Shown here: positions 7,770-15,502 of the stretch, piece by piece | Layout of the letters: each line of letters opens with the position of its first letter | Numbering within the stretch: the first letter of the stretch is position 1 | Assembly: GCF_020026455.1 (NCBI RefSeq) | Contig: NZ_JAHHQJ010000012.1 | Coordinates: 1-64,000 of the forward strand | Direction of reading: 5' to 3' | Source: Alistipes sp. | Lineage (GTDB): Bacteria > Bacteroidota > Bacteroidia > Bacteroidales > Rikenellaceae | Length of the DNA stretch: 64,000 nucleotides | Notes under the pieces: model-generated | Databases searched by the model: none | Seen by the model: the letters and a program-made list of their open reading frames with translations, nothing else | What the model was told of the DNA's origin: nothing | Position numbers and translations under genes: made by a program

Positions 7770-9581
7770 ATGAGACGAATAATCGGATTATTACTCGCGG
7801 GCATATGGGCCTGGAGCTTTGTGCAGACGGCTCTGGCCGAGGCCAAGCCTATGCGCCGCACGGTCGATGTGCTGGTGATCGGAGGCACGACTTCGGGCAC
7901 TTCGGCTGCCATTGCATCGGCCCGTCAGGGCGTCAGGACCCTGGTCGTGGAGCCGACCCCCATGCTTGGCGGAATGTTTTCGGCACAGGGCGTACCTGCC
8001 ACCGACGGCAACCACAATCTGCCTTCGGGTATCTGGAACGAGTTCCGCGAGGCGCTGCGCGCCCATTACGGGGGTGCGGGGGCGTTGGCTACGGGTTGGG
8101 TGAGCAATACGCTTTTCGAGCCCCATGTGGCAGACAGTATCTTCAAGGCGATGGCTGCGGCCGAACCCACTCTCGAAGTCCTCTACGGCTATCATCTGGA
8201 GAAGGTCCACAAGCGCGGCAACCGCGTGCTGGGGGCGCTGTTCGAGAACCGGGCGGGTGGCCGTTTGGAAGTTTCGGCCCGGATTACGGTCGATGCCACC
8301 GATCTGGGCGAGGCCCTGCCGTTGAGCGGCACCCCTTACCGGATGGGGATGGATGCACGGGCCGATACCGGAGAGGAACTTGCCCCCGAAACGGCCAACG
8401 ACATTGTGCAGGACCTGACGGTGGTGGCGATCCTCAAGGATTACGGCGCCGGTGCCGACAAGACGATTCCGCGTCCGCGCGGATACTGTCCCGCGGAGTT
8501 TTCCAAGTCGTGTGAAACCGCTGAGGGGGCGCCTATCTCCAGCCGGATGATGCTGGACTACGGGCGTCTGCCCCACGGCAAATATATGATCAACTGGCCG
8601 GTGAACGGCAATGACATCTATCTGAATGTCGTGGAGATGCCGCGTCGTCAGCGCGAACGGGTTCTGCTGGCAGCCCGCGAAAAGACACTCCGTTTCGTCT
8701 ACTACATACAGCATGAACTGGGTTATGCCCATCTGGGTATAGCCGACGATGAGTTCGGCACACCCGACGGCCTGGCCTGTTTGCCCTACCACCGCGAGGG
8801 CCGCCGGCTCGATGGCGTGATCCGCATGACGCTCGACGATGTGGCCGACCGTTACGGTCCTCGCGCGCCCCGTTACCGCACGGGAATTTCGGTGGGGGAT
8901 TATCCCGTGGATCATCACCATGCGTGCCATCCCAGCCTCGGCAAGATTCCCTTCCCGGCCATCCCCTCGTTTTCGATTCCGATGGGGGTGATGATCCCTG
9001 CCCGGACGGACAATCTGATCGTCTCCGACAAGGCCATCTCGGTCTCGAATCTGATCAACGGGTCGACCCGTCTGCAGCCCGTGGTGCTGCTGACGGGACA
9101 GGCGGCCGGAACCTTGGCGGCGCTGGCTGTCAGGCAGCACTGCCTGCCGCGGGAAGTGTCCGTGCGTGCGTTGCAGGCGGCGCTGCTGGCGCAGAAGGCC
9201 TATATCGCGCCCCTTTTCGATGTGAAGCCCGACGATCCCGATTTCGAACTTTTGCAGCGTGTGGCCGCCACGGGAATCCTGCGGATGACCGGCGAACCCT
9301 ATCAGTGGGCCAACCGCTCGTGGTTCTATCCCGAAGGGCAGATTACGGTGGGCGAGTTCTGCCGCGGATTGCACGACTATGCCCCGCAGATCGAACCGGT
9401 GGACGACGAGACCCTGCTGACCGTCGCCCGTGCCGCCGAACTGCTCCGGCAGGCCGGAGGCAATCCGTCCGCGGAGGCTTCGCAACGTCCCGTCACGCGT
9501 CGCGAACTGGCCCGTATGGTCGAGGAGGCACTGCATCCGTTTGACCGCCTCGTTGATTTTGAAGGAAACCTGATAGAATAA
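7770..9581 (+). CDS. Secreted FAD-dependent oxidoreductase
   Basis: The 603-residue protein has a Sec signal (cleavage near ALAEA) followed by a dinucleotide-binding fold, VLVIGGTTSGTSAAIASARQG with VVE at the end of beta-2, then LGGMFSAQG. This matches the FAD_oxidored-type flavoproteins often found in Bacteroidota glycan loci. The ending INGSTRLQPVVLLTGQAAGTLAALAV is the second FAD-contacting region, and about 120 further residues of unknown function follow. The natural substrate is unknown; oxidation or epimerisation of a sugar in the periplasm is an inference. It lies 54 nt after the epimerase gene with no terminator between. Confidence 0.8.
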   Translation: MRRIIGLLLAGIWAWSFVQTALAEAKPMRRTVDVLVIGGTTSGTSAAIASARQGVRTLVVEPTPMLGGMFSAQGVPATDGNHNLPSGIWNEFREALRAHYGGAGALATGWVSNTLFEPHVADSIFKAMAAAEPTLEVLYGYHLEKVHKRGNRVLGALFENRAGGRLEVSARITVDATDLGEALPLSGTPYRMGMDARADTGEELAPETANDIVQDLTVVAILKDYGAGADKTIPRPRGYCPAEFSKSCETAEGAPISSRMMLDYGRLPHGKYMINWPVNGNDIYLNVVEMPRRQRERVLLAAREKTLRFVYYIQHELGYAHLGIADDEFGTPDGLACLPYHREGRRLDGVIRMTLDDVADRYGPRAPRYRTGISVGDYPVDHHHACHPSLGKIPFPAIPSFSIPMGVMIPARTDNLIVSDKAISVSNLINGSTRLQPVVLLTGQAAGTLAALAVRQHCLPREVSVRALQAALLAQKAYIAPLFDVKPDDPDFELLQRVAATGILRMTGEPYQWANRSWFYPEGQITVGEFCRGLHDYAPQIEPVDDETLLTVARAAELLRQAGGNPSAEASQRPVTRRELARMVEEALHPFDRLVDFEGNLIE

Positions 9582-9587
9582 CCCATT

Positions 9588-10256
9588 ATGAAAAAACTGA
9601 TTCTCCTGATTCTGGCTTCGGTCGTGGCCATCACGGGGTTGGCCGGTCCGAAACGCGATACGCTGACTTTCCACAACGGTTACTATTTGGCCAAGCGCAA
9701 TGTGGAGGAACTGGTGCCCGTCACCCGGAAGAATATCGTGATGTTGGGCAACAGCCTGACCGAGCGCGGTTTCTGGTCGGAGTATTTTCCGGACAGGCGG
9801 GTGCTCAACCGCGGTATCGGAGGCGACTGCATCTCGGGGATGATCAACCGCGTGCAGCCGATCGTCGACGGGGCGCCCAGGGCGGTGTTTGTCATGGCCG
9901 GAGTCAACGACCTGCTCTTCTCGGCAATCTCGTATGAGAAACTGCTGCAGCAGTACGAGCGCCTGCTGAACATCATCGCCAAGGGGAGCCCCCGCACCAA
10001 GGTCTATATTCAGAGCGCCCTGCCGGTTAATGAGCCGATGAATCGGGAGCTGCTGAAGGATCAGAACGTGCGGTTGGCCGAGTACAATGCCTTGCTGCGC
10101 AAGATGGCCGAGCGTCGCGGTCTGGTCTACATCGACATCTGGAGCGCCATGCAGCGCGACGGCGAACTGCCCGCGGAGTACACCGTCGACGGCATCCACC
10201 TCAATGCCAGGGCTTACGCCGTGTGGATCGAGGCGATTTCCTCTTACATCAAATAG
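9588..10256 (+). CDS. Secreted SGNH/GDSL hydrolase
   Basis: The 222-residue protein has a short signal peptide and the SGNH-hydrolase blocks: VMLGNSLTERG (Ser nucleophile), a Gly in RGIGGDC, VMAGVNDLLF (Asn) and DGIHLNARAY (Asp and His). This is the pattern of GDSL-2 type esterases such as carbohydrate O-deacetylases and PAF-acetylhydrolase-like enzymes. It is the first of three different SGNH genes in a row, 6 nt after the oxidoreductase gene. Removal of acyl groups from the locus substrate is the likely role. Confidence 0.82.
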   Translation: MKKLILLILASVVAITGLAGPKRDTLTFHNGYYLAKRNVEELVPVTRKNIVMLGNSLTERGFWSEYFPDRRVLNRGIGGDCISGMINRVQPIVDGAPRAVFVMAGVNDLLFSAISYEKLLQQYERLLNIIAKGSPRTKVYIQSALPVNEPMNRELLKDQNVRLAEYNALLRKMAERRGLVYIDIWSAMQRDGELPAEYTVDGIHLNARAYAVWIEAISSYIK

Positions 10257-10265
10257 TTGGTCGGA

Positions 10266-11351
10266 ATGAAAGGTTGGTTCGTGGCCATGACGATGCTGTT
10301 TGTGGCGGGAGGGTGCACCTCCGGGCAGGAGCTCCGGTTCCATAAGGCAACCGACGACGCGATCCGTTTCACGGGGCGTGCTGCGGAACACGACGACGGC
10401 AGTCTGTCGTTCGACTGGAGCGGCTGTCATTTCACCTTCCGTTTTGAGGGAAGCCGCTGTGCCATGCGTGTCGCCGACACCAAGCGCAATTACTACAATG
10501 TCTTTGTTGACGGACAGCCCTGCGGCAAGGTTGCCGTCGAGGGCGAGCCCTCGTCGGTCGAACTTGTTTCCGGGCTGGAGAAGGGCCCGCACACCGTTCT
10601 GGTGCAGAAACGCACTGAAGCCGAGCAGGGCCGCACGACGCTCTACGGCATTGAGACCGACGGTCCGCTGCTCGCCTTGCCGCCTGCGTCGGGGCGCCTG
10701 ATCGAGTTTATCGGCGATTCCCACACCTGCGGCTACGGCACCGAAGGCAAGGCGCCCACCGAGCCCTTTAGCCCCGAGACCGAGAATTGCGACTTGGCCT
10801 GGGCCTGCATCCTGGCCCGCCATTTCGATGCCGACTATGTGCTTACGGCCCATTCGGGTCAGGGTGTGGTGCGTAACTGGGCCGACACGAAGGAGACTTC
10901 CGATCTCACCATGCGCCAGCGCATCTCGCGCACCTTCGACATGGAGGAGTCGCCGGCGTGGAATTTCACCGCGTATGTGCCCGATTTGGTGGTGATCAAA
11001 CTCGGCACCAATGATTGCAGTACGGACATCGTCCCTTCGGAAGAGGCTTTTTGCGAGGCTTTTGGACAGATGTACGGAGTCTTGCGTGAGAAATACGGCA
11101 AAGTGCCCGTTCTCTATGTCGTGCCGGAGGTGGCTCCGGCCTTCTACGGCTACTTGCAGCGCTTCAAGGAGCGTCCCGGGGTGGAGAACCTGCATTGTAT
11201 CATGCATTTCGGCGGGATCACCAACTGGGCCGGTGACCTGGGGGCGGGTTATCATCCCAACCTGTTGGGCCAGCGCAAGATGGCTGCGGCTATTATCCCC
11301 TATGTGGCGACGATTACGGGCTGGGAGATGCCGATGCGTATCATTCGATAA
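10266..11351 (+). CDS. CE2-type SGNH carbohydrate esterase, lipoprotein
   Basis: The 361-residue protein has a lipobox (VAGGC, Cys17). Its N-terminal beta-sandwich (about 25-130, with FRFEGSRCAMRVADT and YYNVFVDGQPC) resembles the CE2 N-terminal domain. The C-terminal SGNH domain has FIGDSHTCGYG (Ser), LGTNDCS (Asn) and a C-terminal GYHPNLLGQ carrying the catalytic His. CE2 enzymes deacetylate xylo- and gluco-oligosaccharides at O-6, so it may deacetylate the PUL substrate. ATG 10266 is preferred to the in-frame TTG at 10257. It sits 9 nt after one SGNH gene and 14 nt before another. Confidence 0.83.
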   Translation: MKGWFVAMTMLFVAGGCTSGQELRFHKATDDAIRFTGRAAEHDDGSLSFDWSGCHFTFRFEGSRCAMRVADTKRNYYNVFVDGQPCGKVAVEGEPSSVELVSGLEKGPHTVLVQKRTEAEQGRTTLYGIETDGPLLALPPASGRLIEFIGDSHTCGYGTEGKAPTEPFSPETENCDLAWACILARHFDADYVLTAHSGQGVVRNWADTKETSDLTMRQRISRTFDMEESPAWNFTAYVPDLVVIKLGTNDCSTDIVPSEEAFCEAFGQMYGVLREKYGKVPVLYVVPEVAPAFYGYLQRFKERPGVENLHCIMHFGGITNWAGDLGAGYHPNLLGQRKMAAAIIPYVATITGWEMPMRIIR

Positions 11352-11365
11352 AAAAGTTGCGAATC

Positions 11366-12058
11366 ATGAAAAAGATCTTGTGTACCGTGCTGGCCCTTGC
11401 AGGCCTGTCGCTCGGAGTGCATGCCCAAACGGACGATTGGGCCAATTTCGGCCGCTTTGAGCAGGAGAATCGGGAGGTGTGCCAGCCTCAGGTGGTGCTG
11501 ATGGGCAATTCGATCACCGAACTGTGGGTCAGGACGCACCCCGAATTCTTTGCTTCGCACGGTTATGTGAGCCGCGGCATCAGCGGGCAGACCACTTCGC
11601 AGATGCTGGTGCGTTTCCGTGCCGACGTGATCGACCTCCGTCCCCGGGTGGTGGTGATCTGTGCCGGAACCAACGACATTGCCCGGAATACGGGCTACAT
11701 CTCTCTGCCCCATATTCTCGGAAACCTCATTTCGATGGTCGAACTGGCCCGAGCCAATGGCATACAGCCGGTTTTGTGCGCCGTGCCGCCCACGCGCGAA
11801 TACCGTTGGCGCAAGGAGGTGAAACCCGCTCCGCTGGTGCGGGAGCTCAACGGGATGATCCGCGCCTATGCCGAACGGGAGAAGATCCCCTATGTGGACT
11901 ATTATACCCCCATGGCCGATCCCGACGGAGGTATGAACCGCGCCTATACCGACGATGAGGTGCACCCCGTATCGGCCGGTTACGATGTCATGGAGGCGGC
12001 TTTGGTCCCGGTGGTGGAGCAGGCGCTCAAGGCCTCGAAAAAACTTCGCCGCAAGTAG
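11366..12058 (+). CDS. Secreted SGNH/GDSL hydrolase
   Basis: The 230-residue protein has a Sec signal (GVHAQ) and the SGNH blocks VLMGNSITELW (Ser), RGISGQTT (Gly), VVICAGTNDIA (Asn) and DEVHPVSAGY (Asp and His). It is not a close copy of the two preceding SGNH proteins, so the three probably remove different groups. This is the last gene of the operon beginning at 4028. ATG 11366 is chosen over an in-frame TTG at 11357. A strong hairpin terminator lies about 95 nt downstream. Confidence 0.83.
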   Translation: MKKILCTVLALAGLSLGVHAQTDDWANFGRFEQENREVCQPQVVLMGNSITELWVRTHPEFFASHGYVSRGISGQTTSQMLVRFRADVIDLRPRVVVICAGTNDIARNTGYISLPHILGNLISMVELARANGIQPVLCAVPPTREYRWRKEVKPAPLVRELNGMIRAYAEREKIPYVDYYTPMADPDGGMNRAYTDDEVHPVSAGYDVMEAALVPVVEQALKASKKLRRK

Positions 12059-12153
12059 GGTGGGCCTGTAGACCGGGCCGCACTATCTGCAGGCCGGAGC
12101 ATAAGCCGGGCCGCAAGTTGACCCGGGCGGACGGAGACCTCGTCGTCACACTG

Positions 12154-12192
12154 AAAACTCCCGAAGAGACAGAGCGTCTCTTCGGGAGTTTT
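12154..12192. terminator. Bidirectional terminator between convergent operons
   Basis: A perfect 16-bp stem (12154-12169 and 12177-12192) with a 7-nt loop, bounded by AAAA on one side and TTTT on the other. It can stop both the plus-strand SGNH operon and the minus-strand DUF4855 operon. Confidence 0.85.
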
Positions 12193-12227
12193 GCGCTATG
12201 GTGCGCTCCTCGGGGCCGGAGTTTCTC

Positions 12228-12345
12228 CTCGGGCTTTGCATCCGGGTCGTTCCTCGGGGCATTCCGGGCTGTTCCTCCCTCGGGTCATTCCCCGGGCTGT
12301 TCCCCGGGCTGTTTGCGGCGTGTAGCGGCACTTCTCGGGCTGTTG
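12228..12345. repeat. Degenerate tandem repeat, CGGGCTGTTCC-like units
   Basis: Variants of CGGG(C/T)(T/C)(G/A)TTCC recur about seven times in this non-coding stretch. No gene is supported in 12193-12403. Confidence 0.45.
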
Positions 12346-12403
12346 GCGAAGGGTTTCTCCCGGTTCGGAGGATACAGCTGTCCGCCCCGCATGCGCCTTG
12401 CGA

Positions 12404-13645
12404 CTAACGCTTCAGACGGAGGATGCAGCCGCCCGCCTGTGTGGCGCGGATCTTCAGGGCGTGTTTCGCCGCCTGTACGACCTGTATGCCGGCCGAGGAT
12501 TCGACCGTCTCGAAGTGGTTCAGGTCGATGTACGGGGGAAATTCGATCGAACGCTCGCAGGCTCCCTTGCAGGCGATGAAGAGCAGGTGCCCGTCCCGCA
12601 GCCAACCGTCGTAGCAGAGCAGGGTCGCATCATCGGTCAGCGCCTCTGCAAACCAGGTGTAGAGACCTCGCCAGCGGGTCGTGTCGCCATCGACACGCTC
12701 CTTGTTGCCGATCAGTTTGTGATAGCTTTTGCCGTAGGAGGCGTAGACGAAGAGGTAGTCGTCTTCGTCGATCTGTGCGTGGTCGCCCAGCCCTTCGGGG
12801 AGCAGGTAGGTGGATTGGTAGCTGTGGCCGCTGCGTTCGATGTAGCGGCGGAAGTGCGGATATTCCTGTTTGGTGAAATTCGTCACCTGCCCGGTGTCGG
12901 TCCAGTCGGCACAGGCTCCGTCGACGGTGAGCACCTGCTTTTCGCCCTCGAACATCGACTGCATGCCGTAGTAGATCGCCACGCATACCGGCGTGGGGTT
13001 GCAGAACCGGTGGGAGACCTGCACCTCGATGCTGTTGCGGAAGATGTGATAGGTTGCCGTTTCGTGACACAATTTGTCGTGGAGTTCCTCCCGCCCTGCC
13101 GGGTCGGTGCCGGGACGCGTAGGGTCCAGAATCGTGTTCTCCGATGTCACGCTGACGCTTCGGGCCCACATCCGGGTGTCGCCCCTGAGCTCCCGGTTGT
13201 CGACGTGGATCGTAAATCCCTCGTTGCAGGCCGTCGGAGCCGTGCGTTCGAGGTATTTGTGGTTGGCTCCGCACCATCCGTGCCCGGCAATGTTGAACGG
13301 ACCGATGTTGTCGCTGTATGCCCGGTTGAGGAGCAGCTGAGGGGTGGTTTCGGGCTTGGTCGTCGGCTCGGGGTCGCTGTTTGGGATGCTGCTCACCCGG
13401 TAGAAGGTGTAGAGCCGGTTGAACATGCACCTCCTGAACAGGTAGATGATGTCGTTCTGCGGGTCGAGTTTGGCCGTGATGTAGAGATCCTCGCCCTGCA
13501 GCTTGACGAACATCCTGTCGCTGATCGTCTGCTCTGCGGACGGCTGTTTTGCCGCCTCTTTCCCAGGGATGCGCGTTTGGCGGGCCGGGGCGTCGCAGGG
13601 ACCGTACAGCAGAAGGGCTATGATGATGAATCGGAGTCTTTTCAT
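12404..13645 (-). CDS. Secreted protein of unknown function at the end of PUL 1
   Basis: The 413-residue protein begins MKRLRFIIIALLLYG, a signal peptide. It contains several Trp- and Tyr-rich beta-strand segments (FNIAGHGWCGANHKYLERT, VAIYYGMQSMFEGEK, YLFVYASYGKSYHKLIGNK), a look compatible with a beta-sandwich, lyase or binding protein. No motif allows a family call. ATG 13645 gives the signal peptide; the frame stays open upstream only because it overlaps the neighbour antisense-free in another frame. It is 80 nt downstream of the DUF4855-GDPD gene, with a hairpin between, and probably belongs to the same locus. Confidence 0.7.
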   Translation of the reverse strand: MKRLRFIIIALLLYGPCDAPARQTRIPGKEAAKQPSAEQTISDRMFVKLQGEDLYITAKLDPQNDIIYLFRRCMFNRLYTFYRVSSIPNSDPEPTTKPETTPQLLLNRAYSDNIGPFNIAGHGWCGANHKYLERTAPTACNEGFTIHVDNRELRGDTRMWARSVSVTSENTILDPTRPGTDPAGREELHDKLCHETATYHIFRNSIEVQVSHRFCNPTPVCVAIYYGMQSMFEGEKQVLTVDGACADWTDTGQVTNFTKQEYPHFRRYIERSGHSYQSTYLLPEGLGDHAQIDEDDYLFVYASYGKSYHKLIGNKERVDGDTTRWRGLYTWFAEALTDDATLLCYDGWLRDGHLLFIACKGACERSIEFPPYIDLNHFETVESSAGIQVVQAAKHALKIRATQAGGCILRLKR

Positions 13646-13662
13646 GGTTGCATCTGACGGGA

Positions 13663-13698
13663 AAGCGATATATCCGCTCTGAATCGGATATATCGCTT
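13663..13698 (-). terminator. Hairpin after the DUF4855-GDPD gene
   Basis: A perfect 14-bp inverted repeat (13663-13676 and 13685-13698) lies in the 80-nt gap. It has no long U-tract, so it may be a weak terminator or an RNA-stabilising stem. Confidence 0.5.
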
Positions 13699-13725
13699 GT
13701 TTGGTGTTCGGGCCGGGGCCGACCG

Positions 13726-15498
13726 TTATTTGGTCAGCTCCAGGAAGAGGTCGGGATGATCCGTCGTTATGAAGTCGATCTGTTGGCGGATGGCCCAAAT
13801 CATGTCTACCGGATGGTTGACGGTCCAGACGTTGGAAATCATCTTGTGCCGTTTCATATCCTGCAGCCATTGGGGATTCCGGAGGTAGACCCCGTGGTTG
13901 TAGTCGCCGCCGGCAGCACCCAGAGCCTTGAGTTCTTCGGGCGATATGTCGTTGCCCAGATAGAGTACGGGTGTTTTGGGCGATAGGCGGATCAGCTCCA
14001 GCATGGCGTGGCGCGAGAAGGTGATGTAGGTGGTGCGCCTGGTGAGTTTGCGCGCGTCGACCTCCTTGACTGCGGCCGCGGCGGCCCTGGCATCGGCTTC
14101 GGGCGTGGCGTGGGGCTTCAGCTCGAGGATCAACTCCACCTTGGTGCCGAGAGCCGCATCCAGATACTGGGCAAGGGTCGGGAGCGGCTCGCCGTTCTCG
14201 AGTTTGAGTTGGGTCAGCGTGGTTGACGGGGTCTGCGTTACGACATGGCCCTGGATTTTGCCGTCGTGATTCAGCACAGGCACATTGTCCGAGGCCATCC
14301 ATACGTCGAATTCAACGCCATAGACCCCCAGCTTGTCGGCCTTCACCAGCGAGGCGATCGAGTTCTGGGCCGAACCCTCCGTGTGCCAGAATCCGCGGTG
14401 GGCGATGACCCGCGTCCTGTTTTTCATTGGGAGACCGTATTTTTTGTAGTGGCGCATCTGGATCAGACGGGCCAGACGGTCCATCACGGCCTTGTCCTTG
14501 GGCTCCTTCGAGTCGTTGAGCGTCAGCACGCCGCGGTTGCCGCAGTAGTAGGCGACGGCCGACGAGTTGAAGACGTCGTTCTTCTCGAAGTGGTTGATGT
14601 AGGCGACCATGCGCTCGTGCGAGCTTTTCGGGTGGGCGACGGTGGCCTTTTCGTCGAATTCGAACTCCATGGCCATGCTGTGGCGGCGGGCTTCGGCGCA
14701 GGCGGCGTCGAGACGGCTGTCGGGAATCGAGTGGTTGAAGAAGTGGTTGGGCTGCTGGTAGGCGATGTCGAAGCCCAGACGTTTCCAGTCCTGATGCCCT
14801 ACGGCACCCCAGTAGGGGATCCAGTAGAAAAGCTTGTTGATCGAATGGATGTACTCGCTCAGCGGAATCGTCAGATCGGCGCAGTGTTTGGTGTGCTCGG
14901 CGACCCAGTAGAAGCCCGAAAGCTCGATGTGCCGGTACTTAGCGGCCTTGAAGCGGCGGGTCAATTCGTCGATGTACCACTTGGTGGCGGTAATCTGGTC
15001 CTCCCGCTCGGAGAAGTCCATCGTCCTGCCGTCCAGCTCGCCCCAGTCTTTCTGGCCGCGGATGGCTTCGGGAAGACCCAGTACCACCTGGTGCTTGAAG
15101 GCCGGCTTGCCGAGATTCCGGATCTCTTGGGCGATGCACTGGTCCAGAGCCGCGAGGGACTTGTCCTCTTCGAAGATGCGGTCGATGAGCCACGCCCACT
15201 CTTCTTTGCGGGCGTTGTTTTTCTCGTAGCCGACCGTGTAGTGGCGTCCCGAGCCGTTCTTGAATTCCAGGAAGAGGAATCCGTCGAAGAGCCAGTCGCG
15301 CGATCCGTCTGCAAACTGGTGCACGACGTGGGGCCGGAACTGGTCGACCGTCCAGTCCAGACGGTGTGATCCGCCCTGATAAATCAGCACCAGATCCTGA
15401 ATGCCTGTCGTGTTATACTCTTGGGCCACGGCCGGCGATCGGAAGAAGGCGCATGCGGCAAGGAGCATTCCGCATGCAAGAAGGTTGTGTTTTTTCAT
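13726..15498 (-). CDS. DUF4855 - glycerophosphodiester phosphodiesterase fusion, secreted
   Basis: The 590-residue protein has a Sec signal (AVAQ). Residues about 30-355 match the two upstream DUF4855 paralogues: LVLIYQGGSHRL, WLFDGFLFLEF, ATKWYIDELTRRF, GFYWVAEH, AYQQPNHFF and MEFEFDEK. Residues about 365-590 form a GDPD TIM barrel with VIAHRGFW (His-Arg), VEFDVWM (Glu and Asp), LNHDGKI (His) and a C-terminal TTDHPDLF, so the known metal and catalytic residues look intact. GDPD enzymes cut glycerophosphodiesters. The fusion suggests one enzyme that handles both a glycan and a phosphodiester group on the same polymer; that is inference. It starts 4 nt after the preceding DUF4855 gene ends. 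Confidence 0.82.
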   Translation of the reverse strand: MKKHNLLACGMLLAACAFFRSPAVAQEYNTTGIQDLVLIYQGGSHRLDWTVDQFRPHVVHQFADGSRDWLFDGFLFLEFKNGSGRHYTVGYEKNNARKEEWAWLIDRIFEEDKSLAALDQCIAQEIRNLGKPAFKHQVVLGLPEAIRGQKDWGELDGRTMDFSEREDQITATKWYIDELTRRFKAAKYRHIELSGFYWVAEHTKHCADLTIPLSEYIHSINKLFYWIPYWGAVGHQDWKRLGFDIAYQQPNHFFNHSIPDSRLDAACAEARRHSMAMEFEFDEKATVAHPKSSHERMVAYINHFEKNDVFNSSAVAYYCGNRGVLTLNDSKEPKDKAVMDRLARLIQMRHYKKYGLPMKNRTRVIAHRGFWHTEGSAQNSIASLVKADKLGVYGVEFDVWMASDNVPVLNHDGKIQGHVVTQTPSTTLTQLKLENGEPLPTLAQYLDAALGTKVELILELKPHATPEADARAAAAAVKEVDARKLTRRTTYITFSRHAMLELIRLSPKTPVLYLGNDISPEELKALGAAGGDYNHGVYLRNPQWLQDMKRHKMISNVWTVNHPVDMIWAIRQQIDFITTDHPDLFLELTK

Positions 15499-15502
15499 CT
15501 CT

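Noticed and set aside
7791..11255. 1154-codon open frame on the minus strand, antisense to the FAD oxidoreductase and SGNH genes
   Set aside because: It runs opposite three clear enzymes with intact motifs. Its translation is Arg/His/Gln-rich without any family motif. High G+C third positions keep the antisense frame open.
12398..13657. 419-codon plus-strand open frame over the unknown secreted protein gene
   Set aside because: The minus-strand frame has a proper signal peptide and fits the operon. The plus-strand translation is Val/Gly/Arg-rich shadow sequence.
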